The notes below the pieces were generated by a model. The model ran no database searches. It was not told where the DNA came from and saw nothing but the letters and a program-made list of their open reading frames with translations. Of a DNA stretch of 64,000 nt, positions 55,398 through 64,000 are shown one piece after another (within the stretch, counting starts at the first letter, position 1; each line of letters begins with the position of its first letter). The DNA comes from Phymatolithon calcareum. Its lineage: Eukaryota; Rhodophyta; Florideophyceae; Hapalidiales. The position numbers and the translations under genes were made by a program. The stretch is taken from positions 2,232,001-2,296,000 of the forward strand of contig OZ345359.1 in NCBI GenBank assembly GCA_977006965.1, written 5' to 3'.

Positions 55398-56873
55398 TCA
55401 ACATATTTGTCTGGCTTGTGCGAGCCACAGGAGTGTCCGGTAGAAGTCGAAGTGCTTTGCCCGTGACAAGAGTATCTTGCATCTCTCCAATTGCTCGCAA
55501 GCTACACATCCAGTCAGTGACCGGATCTTGGCAATTGTCGTAGCTTTCAAACATTGGCTAGCCGCTCGAGCCGCTTCGTTCTGAGCGACTTCCACTTGCT
55601 TGATGTGGACGTCGAAGCCGTGTACAGCGAAAGCTGATGCACCATATAGCGCAGTTGGCTCACAATAGTTCTTACGGAAAGCTTCCATTGTTGATGATTC
55701 CGCGCCCCAAGATGTTCCGCCGAGCGCTCGGATGAGGCGGGTCTTGGACCGGAGTGTCTGGCTCACTTCCCGGCAATGCAATTTGAAGCTCAGTCGTTGG
55801 TCGAAATGAACTCCGAGGAACTTGTATGCCGCAACTGCGTCTATTTCCTCGCCATCGATATTGACTTCACCGTCAATAATTTCCTGCGGTGAGCGTCCGC
55901 CTGCAGCAAATCCTAGCACCTTGCATTTCCGAGCGTTCACCTTGATTCGCAAACGGCTGCATAAACCGGAGAGTATCTCGGCAGCCTCATTGAGCTTTGA
56001 GATGACGTCATCCCAAGTGCTCCCGGTAGCGTGAAAGCTGGTGTCGTCTGCGAAACTAAATTGAACATGGTCGTCAAGACGTACATCTAAGTCCAATATG
56101 TATAAGTTCCAAAGATTTGGCGACAACGAGCTCCCTTGGGGTAGCCCGCATCCAAGCACACGCGACCGAGCGACGGTGTTGATGTGTCGACCCCGGGCTC
56201 GGCGATCCATCAAGTACGAATGCATCCAGCAGAGCATATTTGGAGGGCAATTAAGGTCTGCCATTTTTACAAGCAACGCTGGAATCACGACACGATCGTA
56301 TGCAGCGTTGAAATCCACGAACAGGGCTGCGCTTTTACGCCGACAGGAGAGTGCGTCTCTCGTACGCTGCGCTATAGCGGCTATATGCTCGTGTATGTTG
56401 CGATACCGTCTAAATCTTGCTTGTATTGATGGAAGTCTCGATTCCACCCATTCCATTAAACGCAATCCGATAAGGCGCTCAGCAATACGGTTGAAAATTG
56501 ATGACAGTGAAATGGGACGAAGGGCATTTGGATCATTCGGTTTGGGTATGCCGATGAGCAGCACCACTCTCCATGCAGTCGGTACAGTACCCTCGCGCCA
56601 GGTTCTGTTCACTAGGCCTAAGAGACGACCTTTAGCCATTGGAGAAAGGTGGTGGATGAATTCCACCTCTTCTACATCCGGGCCAGTTGCAGTACGTATT
56701 GGCATTGCACTTATTGCTGCAGTGAGTTCGCGAAAAGAAAATTCCGGATCACTTGTCAATTCTTTCCTCTCTTTTACTGAAGCATGCATATACTGCCATT
56801 GCCACTTCCAGTCTTGGGCCTTGACTTTGTTGCGGTTTTTCGGCGACGTATCCCTTAACGACACCGTCGGCAA
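55398..56873 (-). pseudogene. LINE reverse transcriptase (right)
   Basis: Mirror of 52130-53605, 491 codons, translation identical, FADD motif intact. Confidence 0.92.
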
Positions 56874-58173
56874 TGCTTTGGTCAGATTTACGGCAATCCT
56901 TCACAATGGTTGCTCTCGCGCGGCGTTTGCCCTCAATTGCAGCCAGAAGTTTCCATCCCTTGCTGTACGCCTTGACCGTTGAAGACAGGTCGTGCCAGCA
57001 CTTCCGTTTAGCTGCGGGGATGACAATGTCCGTGTTAGCTCGTTCTTCTGCAAGTACTGCGAGAGACTCCGGAGATGGATCGCGCTCATAAGCCTCGACC
57101 GCTTTCCTTCGCTCTTCGACAGCTGTCGCGCACGCGTCGGTCCACCAGATTTTTCCACGAAGATTTCCACGCGGTACGGCATGCTTCTCTCCAGCCAAGA
57201 TGGACTTAACGAAGCGCCGGTTTTCCTCATCAATTGTGCTCTGGTTTTCAGGCCACTGAGCAAGCTTTTCATCGACCTTAGAAGAAAACTGTTCCCAGTC
57301 TGCGAGTTTTAAGGATCACCGAGCCCGACTAAAGCGCTTTCGAGCTTGATTCAAAGGGTGAATAGTAACCAGAATGGGTCTGTGGTCACTGAACGTGGGT
57401 GAACGAACTTCCCACTGGCATTCAATCATGTACGATCCAGAGCACGCTGCAATGTCGACGGATGAGGGGCCGCTGGGGGAGATGAGAGTCGATGATACAT
57501 CATTGAGCACTATCCGTCAAGTGGATTCTAGGTAGTCCTCCAAAGTTTTCGCTTTGCTCGGGTCATAGTTTTCAATGTCCCAAGAACCGTGAATGTTACA
57601 GTCTCCGAACAGCATCGAATCCTAACGCATCATTTCTTTCCAGTTGAAGCGGTAAACTGCAACCGGGGAAATGTAGAAGTGCGATACCGGAATAGACCTT
57701 CTAGATTGACGGAGACGAACATCAAACTCGGCTACTTCCGCCTTTCCACCTCGTTTCGTACCTCGGCATGTCACGGGGAGCCCAGGTCGTGCGTAAGTCA
57801 TGACGCCACCACCCAATAGCGTTCCATCATCTCTGTCAACGCGGTTGACGAGTCCAAAGCCGATGATACGTGGAGGGGAGTCTTTCGATCGAAGTCACGT
57901 CTCGGACAACAGCAAAATGTCCGCCTTCGTGTCGTGCGCGAGTTTGGCAAGTTGAGCAGCGCGTCCTGCTTTGCGCACCGACCGACAGTTGAGTTGCAAC
58001 AGTCGTAGCGGGACTGGGTTGGTCTCGACGTCGCCCGATCGGAGAAGGATGAGCCTTGACCAGTGTGTCCGTTTTCGAGAAACGGCAGAGAGGGCGGGTG
58101 TTTGCCCGATTGGGCAGGTATGAGATACCCTTAGGGTATCCAAATTTGAACAAAGTTCTGGGTTGGATTCCAT
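56749..58173 (-). pseudogene. LINE AP-endonuclease domain and linker (right)
   Basis: Mirror of 50830-52254, with the same in-frame stops. Confidence 0.87.
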
Positions 58174-58349
58174 TTTGTCTCCCTGGTGAATTGCACCTCG
58201 GAGTCCAGCCGCACTACGTGGGAGCGGAACCCGTGCGATCAATTGCAATTTTAATTGGCCAGGGGTGAACAAATTGCAATAATGTTTTTGTTGCTCTAAA
58301 CATTCTCTAATTAATTCCAAAATATACGCGCCTTTTCCAGGCATTCGTC

Positions 58350-59650
58350 TGTTTTGTCAGCTAAGATTATTTGAGCTCACAAAACTTGTCGAAAAGGAAA
58401 TTCAAAAGAGCTGGCCGGAAAGAAAGGAGCAATCATGCATGATGGCTGGACGGAAAATGGTATGCACTACATGGACATCTTTGCGGTTTACATGAAGAGA
58501 GTCAATGTGCACGGTAACTCTTCGTGGAAGAATGTAACTAAGTGCAAACAACTTTGCGTGGGGTTTCGCCTGTGGCTAACCAAACCGATGAGAACAGTGA
58601 AGCGACAGAATTTAACGCTGAAACTCATGTTCAGTTCTTCCGCTACATATTCCAAAAAATTTACAACACGGAACTTGGGGAATTTGCAACATGCCAAATT
58701 GCCGACAACTGCAATACGAATCAACGTGTTGCGCATCTTCTCAATATTCCCCACGTTGGATGCAATAATCACAAGCTTAACCTGGAAATGAAAGCCTGGG
58801 TGAACTCGGACGATGACTTGTCAGCTGGCAATGAAAGCATCGAGGGTACTATGCTGCAAGCCAAGCGCAAGATCGAGAGCGCTGTTGCTCTTAGAAACCT
58901 CGCTGATCTGAAACCTCTCAAGCCAAGTAAGACTCGCTGGTCCGGATTGTATTACATGTTTAAACGATTAGTGCAAGCTTTGCACGTCGTGTGCACTCGC
59001 ATGACTCCCATCTTGGTTGTATCAACGCCTTGTAGATCTTAACTACTTTCAAGGGGCCTAGGATGTGCCCGATATAATCAAGGTAACAAAGAAACTTCAG
59101 GAGCAGGGAATTCGTCTTGCTAAGGGGCGATCCATGCTGAATGGACTTATCCAGCTTGTGTCTCAGCAGAAAAATGATCCTAACACTGATCAGAGCCCAC
59201 TTGGCGGCTGCGGACTCGAAACGCAGTACATTTCCGCAACCAGTGCCATTGTATCAAGTCCTTATTTTGAATTTGGTGTCGTGAAAATACAGCAAAGGAA
59301 GACGCATACTATGACGGCTGAAGAGCGTGATGCTTGTCAAGGATTGTTGTATGAATCAGTCGAGAATCACCATATTGCGCAACGGATTGCTCCTGATGGC
59401 ATTGAAGATATACTTAATGCTGGAGACGGCAGTTCTTGTGAAGAGGAATACATCAATTGTGATTTTATTTTGGCTTCCACTGCTGAAGCAGAACGACTTT
59501 GGAGTCTTGCGAAGTATGTCCTTACTGATCAACGCTCCAGGCTATAACCCGTGCTTTTCGAGTCACTTTTGTTTTTGAAAGTGAACAGCGGATTTTGGGA
59601 TCAGAATCTAGTCTGCCAGGCTGTTCGAGCGCGCAGAGGGACCAAGTAAA
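58350..59650 (+). pseudogene. hAT-2 transposase, N-terminally deleted
   Basis: Homologous to the hAT-1 transposase from its middle onward: FELTKLVEKEIQKSW, MHDGWTENGMHYMDIF, then (in another frame) CQIADNCNTNQRVAHLL and NNHKLNLEMKAW, KTRWSGLYYMFKRL, and the C-terminal dimerisation block AEAERLWSLAKYVLTDQRS followed by FLKVNSGFWDQN after a TAA stop. Several frameshifts. About the first 170 residues are missing between the terminus-like sequence at 58260 and 58350. Confidence 0.88.
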
Positions 59651-59812
59651 AGAGGAATGTAAAAACCGGGAGAAATCTGCAATTACTGCTAAGACAAAAA
59701 ATAGCAATTGCTATTTTTTGTAATTCTAATTTTCGCGGCAAGAGGAATTGCAATATAAATTTTGGCGTACGATTTTTTCCAATTCTCTCCAATTAAATTG
59801 CTCCTACCCCTG

Positions 59813-60195
59813 CCGCTGCTCTGCCCTGTCGGTTCTTCAGGTTTCGCCTTCTGCATGTCACATTCCTACATCGTTTTGATTTTTCGCAAGGAAGGCATGC
59901 GTGCACTAGCTATAGCTCCATGCATTCGGATGCACGCAGTCTTGAGAGCCACCTGACGCGGCTGCTGTGCAGCTTTTTGCCATTCTCCGTATTAGCGTTC
60001 ACGAAGTACAATATATTCTAGGTTTATGTGGAGCTAGAACAGACTTGAAGTAAATCGACTTTTAGAGCATCCATCGTATCCTCATCAAGTCACGGTCTGC
60101 GTCCGCACGGTTCCTGTCGATTGTCAGTCTCGCCACGCTCGAACGCTAACGTGCGTTTCAACATCACGGCCGCAACATATCGGCTTTCCCTCGCA
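59813..60195. other. No gene recognised
   Basis: Begins with the second CCGCTGCT target duplication (59813-59820). No coding or RNA feature seen. Confidence 0.4.
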
Positions 60196-61254
60196 TTAAC
60201 GTGCCTCGGGAGATATCCGCGCTAAAGGTAAACTATCAATCCACTCATTCAAACGGGCAAGCATCGTGAGGTCTTTCGTCTTCTCGGCCGCAACGCTCTT
60301 CCCGTCAGAGGCCACGTGTCCATCGAAATAACTGAATGCGAGGTCAATTACTATCACCCCCTCTGTCTCCTTATCGATCATGACGTTTCTCCGTGCCACA
60401 TCCCCCCAGGTGACGCCAGCCTCATGCAGGGCCGACACTGCCTCAGCAAGTTGCTTTTTCCATGTCTCCTTTTGCTCTTTTGTGGCCTTCCTTACATTCG
60501 CAAGCCGCTTTCCTTCTATGAACGGAATCACAAATTTGTCGATGTGCCCATTCCTGGCATCAACGACTCCAAGTAATGGGTGAATCACGTGGGGATGATG
60601 CGGGGCCTTTAACATGGCCGCAATCTCTGCCCGCAAGTCCCCAGCGGGCGCGACTTTCACACAAACTAAATCATCACCAATCTTGGCTTTGAAGACATTG
60701 GCCCATACTTCCTCAAGAAATTCAATTTCTTCCGAAGCGAACACACGTACGGTGGGGGGACATGGGTTGAATATCGGTTCGGACAAAGGATATAAGCTAC
60801 GCTGGTTGTGAGGTCGTTCAGAAAAGACACCATCCTTCTTGGTGAGAAGTTGAATCTTGATAGTCTCCTTTCGTTGAAAGCGAGTCTTGATCGTCGCCCT
60901 CTCCGTTGTTTTGCCGGCTCGTTCAAGCGAATCCTTCGCGACAACTGGCCAGAAGGCGTCCAAGCATTTCCACACTCCATCTACGTAATCACAGCCTTCC
61001 TTTAAGTCCTGGGCGACTTTGTCCAAGAGAGTATTCTCAATACAATGTTCCACTTGATCATTACGTTGCAGGAGCATATGGTACCGAATGCCGTAGTAAT
61101 CACACACAAACTCGAGCCGGCATACTCCGTCGACTGTCCCGAACAGTTTCAGTAGCGAATTGAAGAACTTAACGTTTAACGACTCCGAAATCAGACCTCC
61201 GATATAGCACCCAGTCACAGGCCTAATGTAGAACTGGTTGATACTTGCGATCAT
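60196..61254 (-). CDS. Protein-kinase-like protein, atypical catalytic motifs
   Basis: 352 codons from ATG at 61252-61254. The first 175 residues are a family-unknown region. The C-terminal half is a small kinase-like domain: NVFKAKIGDDLVCVKVAP (nucleotide-binding Lys), RAEIAAMLKAPHHPHVI (helix C Glu), FVIPFIEGKRL (hinge), HEAGVTWGDVARRNVMID (catalytic loop with Asp and Asn, WGD in place of HRD), and VIVIDLAFSY (DLA in place of DFG). Loop Asp and metal-binding Asn/Asp are kept, so activity is possible. There is no clear Gly-rich loop. It resembles small kinase-fold proteins with WGD loops; substrate unknown. An upstream frame suggests the true N-terminus is longer. Confidence 0.75.
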   Translation of the reverse strand: MIASINQFYIRPVTGCYIGGLISESLNVKFFNSLLKLFGTVDGVCRLEFVCDYYGIRYHMLLQRNDQVEHCIENTLLDKVAQDLKEGCDYVDGVWKCLDAFWPVVAKDSLERAGKTTERATIKTRFQRKETIKIQLLTKKDGVFSERPHNQRSLYPLSEPIFNPCPPTVRVFASEEIEFLEEVWANVFKAKIGDDLVCVKVAPAGDLRAEIAAMLKAPHHPHVIHPLLGVVDARNGHIDKFVIPFIEGKRLANVRKATKEQKETWKKQLAEAVSALHEAGVTWGDVARRNVMIDKETEGVIVIDLAFSYFDGHVASDGKSVAAEKTKDLTMLARLNEWIDSLPLARISPEAR

Positions 61255-61454
61255 GGCTGTGGTTCGTCCCTGAAGATACGACAGTAAAACTTAAGCGCCT
61301 GCGATGTGTACCTAAGCGGCACAAGATGAGGCGATTTCGTTGATGAAAAGTTGAGCGATCGCTTGTCAGTTCCCAAATTCTTGTCTGGCCTTGCCTGGCG
61401 CTCCGGGCGCTCGCGATCGAAAGCGAGGACGAGATTGGGAGCATCTCTTTCCAA
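61255..61454 (-). pseudogene. Probable upstream extension of the kinase-like gene in another frame
   Basis: A frame starting MERDAPNLVLAFDRERPERQ and ending FYCRIFRDEPQP stops (TGA) at the kinase start, overlapping its ATG (ATGA). It reads like an N-terminal continuation shifted by one base, so either one indel or an unrecognised intron separates them. If real, the kinase gene is frameshifted or longer than annotated. Confidence 0.4.
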
Positions 61455-61560
61455 CGAGGAGAATACACGTGTAGAAGTCTTACACGTTTGAATCAGGTCG
61501 TCCCGCTTTCTTCAATCCATAAACAAAGAGCTTACAGTATGGTTGAGAATGTGATGAAGG

Positions 61561-61599
61561 ACATGTGTGAAGGGACAATTATTGTCCCTTCACACATGT
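61561..61599. repeat. 39-bp perfect palindrome
   Basis: ACATGTGTGAAGGGACAAT, a central T, then the exact reverse complement (19-1-19), about 100 bp upstream of the kinase-side frame. It could be a regulatory dyad, a hairpin, or the footprint of a very short foldback event. Confidence 0.95.
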
Positions 61600-61929
61600 G
61601 CTTCCTGATCAGGGGGGCCAATCGCTTTGGCCCAGTTGTCTACGTCATAACAGCGAATGACAGATTTGCCGCGTTCCTGAAGCAACCTCGAAACTGCCAT
61701 AATCGCTACGCTGGCCAAGATCAGAAGGCATTCAGTATGGCGAAGACAGGCACGGAAATTAATGCGCCTTCGATTCAGGTGATGTGAGTCGTACATTGTG
61801 GGCGGTGCAGCGGGACGGGGGTTTTTGAGTAGAAACCCCTGAAGAATTCTCCGGATTTCTCGACCTTTATCTCCGATATGTCGTCGCGTGTGAGAAGTTA
61901 TCAGAGGTTTGGCCTTCAAGAACGATATT

Positions 61930-62755
61930 TGAACGGTACGGAGGTCAAAAAGCACAATTTGACACGTATTGGACATGCATTCAAGTGGCAAATGAAGTTT
62001 GCAGCAAGCTCTAATGTCTTGGGCTATTGCCAAGTGCTTAAGCTCTCAACCCGGTCATGTGTCCAAGGCTCTCGTGCCACCTGCCGTCGGCGATCACGTT
62101 CCATGTGAGCTTGTATTTACGCCAATTTCTAGGCGATCCGCGAGTGGGCGATCTAAATCTAATTTCCAAATGCCTCATTCTCAACGTAATTATCCTTCCG
62201 CGGCGACCGAAGGAAAGCGCCGAGGGCTCCGTCTGGGACCCCAATCACCCTATAGAACAAATCTGGTATCCATCTTGCAACTTCCACGGGCGCAAGGGTG
62301 TGCTCACCGGCGCCTATAACTTCTCAAAAAACGCGATGCACTATGGTCAAATGCCGAATGAAAAACGACTTGAAAACGCACGTGAAGGAGCGGCACGGTT
62401 CGGAAAGGATTTCGCGCACGGTCTACGCGCCGGTCTTTCTATAGCATGGCAGAACATGCCCTACATCAAGGGGGGATGGGCACGCTGGCAAACGCTTGGA
62501 ACTGGGGATCAGGCTCCTGTCGCAGTGAAGGCGTACAACGATCTTGCAGGTGGCACCACGGTGAAAGATGAATCAAACAAGTCTTCGACGAGGAATTTCT
62601 TTATCATTGGTGACCAAGTGTCTTCTTTGCCTGGCTGGCAAGAGGGGGCCATAGCAGGGGCCCTGAACGCTCTTCAACTTGCGACCTATCCCGACGTGCC
62701 CCTTCCATATCTCCGTGTCCTTCCCGATCCCCAACTCATCGTTGAGGGTGTTTGA
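61930..62755 (+). pseudogene. Flavin amine oxidase / L-amino-acid oxidase remnant, C-terminal part
   Basis: Frame 62057-62755 encodes the FAD-dependent amine-oxidase C-terminus: PIEQIWYPSC, GVLTGAYNFSKNAMHYG, GLSIAWQNMPYIKGGWARW and the closing FAD-binding block FFIIGDQVSSLPGWQEGAIA. Upstream homology continues only in shifted frames (FLGDPRVGDLNL), and the N-terminal FAD-binding GxGxxG part is absent. Red algae are known to use L-amino-acid oxidases to make H2O2; whether this one belonged to that group cannot be told. Frameshifts make it a pseudogene unless introns are missed. Confidence 0.75.
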
Positions 62756-63314
62756 TAGGCGACAGTGCATCTTCGTGATGCATATATGGATGCATCTTAT
62801 GTATGCCCAGTGGTCTTTGAATTGGAACGAGTATAATGCTTAATTAGCAGCTCACCCGATCGAGTGTAGGAAATTAAATTTGTTGGTGACCACGTGAGGG
62901 CAACAAAGAAAACAAATGTTGGGCTGTGCCATTGTTAGATTCGCATGCGCCTAAGAGTTCTTCATAACAAATACCGTAGATAGAGGTGTAGGTGTGCTGA
63001 AATGAAAGGCACTTTCCCGTGATACTCCGCTGGCATATATATTATCAACCGTGGTTAACAAGGCTCGAGAGCAGCATATTTGACGTTTTCCTGTACACCA
63101 GAGGTCAGAACTGGAATTGTCGTGAGCACGCCCTTCGAATGGACATGTCCAGCAAGGTAAGCCTAGTGCTGCTGAGGTGTGTGAAGCCAGTGTCGGCATC
63201 AGTCTTTTGTGCCGTACCCGGAGTAGACGTACAAGCAGCTAATAACGTCGCAATGAATGAGATGGAGTGGATGAAACGTTGGCTTTGCATTTTTGAGCCC
63301 TCTCCCAGCCGCAG
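62756..63314. other. No gene recognised
   Basis: AT-richer sequence with short frames (for example 63019-63357) but no domain. Confidence 0.4.
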
Positions 63315-63880
63315 GACTCTCACCGAGTTTGTATCATTCTATGGATTTCCCCGATAAGTTGCGCGCCAGTCTGGGTGAAAAGTACGATGTAGCCATTGAC
63401 ATGCAGAATTGCGAACCGAATGTGTTCAAGGCCATGAGTAACTTTCGTGCTCGCGGTGTGGATCGCGTCATTTTGTGCCCATGTATCGGCAGTATGCGTC
63501 TAGCTCGTCCGGGGTGGCGATGGAAATTGGGGACAAGGTCGCGGCGAAGGTGTATTCGACACCTTATCTGCATGCCGTGGTAGCATTCTATGATCATCCT
63601 GCGTACATCAATGCGTATGCGGATATCATTCGTGAGGTTGGACAAGGGTATAAGAAGTGTGATCATGTGTTGATGAGTTTTCGCAGGGTGCCAACCGCAT
63701 TGTGAGAAGACGGATGAGACGGGGTTGTATTGTCAGACGACGGAGAATTGTTGCTCTCAGATTGTGCAGGCGAATCGGAATTGTTATAGTGCGCAGAGTT
63801 TTGCGACGGCGAGGAGGATTGGGGAGGCTTTGGAAATAGAGGATGGAAATTATTTCATTGCTTTTCAATCGAGGTTGAGT
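63315..63880 (+). pseudogene. Ferrochelatase pseudogene, copy 3
   Basis: Begins after the same cgcag acceptor as copies 1 and 2 and ends abruptly at 63880 in the middle of the Cys-rich to FAFQSRL segment. It shares the gcattgt frameshift with the other copies, has its own base deletion near 63475, and keeps the Cys codon lost in copy 2. Beyond 63880 an unrelated sequence begins. Confidence 0.88.
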
Positions 63881-64000
63881 GTGCGACGCCTCGCGGGTCA
63901 GCACGATCGAAGCGCTAGCGGTGAGAGAAAAACGATTTCCAGCCGAGGAGCTGGAAAGGAAAATATTGGCGATGTCGCAAAGGGAGCTGTGCTGCTCTCG
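63881..64000. other. Unrecognised sequence interrupting ferrochelatase copy 3
   Basis: Starts TGTGCGACGCCTCGCGG (counting the shared t at 63880), which could be the TG end of another LTR or repeat. The window ends before this can be tested. Confidence 0.3.

Larger units (their letters stand above)
54802..58239 (-). repeat. P3 right arm (inverted LINE copy)
   Basis: Inverted copy of 50764-54201 lacking the last 600 bp of the LINE. It contains the RNase H start with the Tudor-like insert, RT and endonuclease. Confidence 0.96.
50467..59812 (+). mobile_element. hAT-2 transposon split by the LINE palindrome P3
   Basis: The left terminus (gaggggtgagataaaattaa) and right terminus (complement of CAGGGGTAGGAGCAATTTAATT) are hAT-like, with CAATT-rich subterminal sequence and a perfect 8-bp target duplication. 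Only about 300 bp (50467-50763) and 1570 bp (58240-59812) are hAT; the rest is LINE. A second terminus-like CAGGGGTGAACAAATTGC at 58260 complicates the picture and may mean a further rearrangement or a second hAT end. Confidence 0.75.

Overview
The window is eukaryotic and dominated by repeats. Evidence for a eukaryote: short GT-AG introns of 81-92 bp (cupin gene, ABC-transporter remnant), a chromodomain Ty3/Gypsy element, Ty1/Copia elements, an APE-type LINE and hAT transposons. No rRNA or tRNA was found, so the lineage is not fixed. A repeat-rich alga, possibly a red alga, is my best guess, at low confidence.

Three long inverted duplications shape the window, each with a unique spacer. P1 has arms 9853-24190 and 26187-40524 (14.3 kb each) around a 2.0 kb spacer holding an alpha-carbonic anhydrase-like gene. 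P2 has arms 40525-42549 and 45093-47090 (2.0 kb) around a 2.5 kb spacer. P3 has arms 50764-54201 and 54802-58239 (3.4 kb) around a 600 bp spacer. P1 ends and P2 begins on adjacent bases.

Layout. 1-1087: 5'-truncated LINE fragment. 1088-1402: a host-like segment whose inverted copy lies at 44774-45089. 1920-8497: a decayed Copia element (Copia-2, minus strand) holding a nested hAT (hAT-1, perfect 8-bp target duplication) and a nested solo LTR (5-bp target duplication). P1 arms, from outside in: a Copia element (Copia-1) with a nested solo LTR, a candidate solo LTR, a 1.4 kb foldback element, and a chromovirus with 317-bp LTRs. P2 arms: a three-exon cupin gene divergent from a ferrochelatase pseudogene. 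47.5-49.1 kb: an ABCB-type transporter pseudogene that still carries an intron. 50467-59812: a hAT element (hAT-2) broken by the LINE palindrome P3. 60.2-62.8 kb: a protein-kinase-like gene and an amine-oxidase remnant. 63.3 kb: a third ferrochelatase fragment.

Candidate functional host genes are few: the carbonic anhydrase-like gene, the two cupin genes and the kinase-like gene. The most unusual observation is a 99-residue Tudor-like insert inside the RNase H domain of the LINE. It is present at the same site and length in two divergent copies. The palindromes could be real foldback duplications or assembly products. Unique spacers and base differences between arms favour real duplications, at least for P1 and P2.
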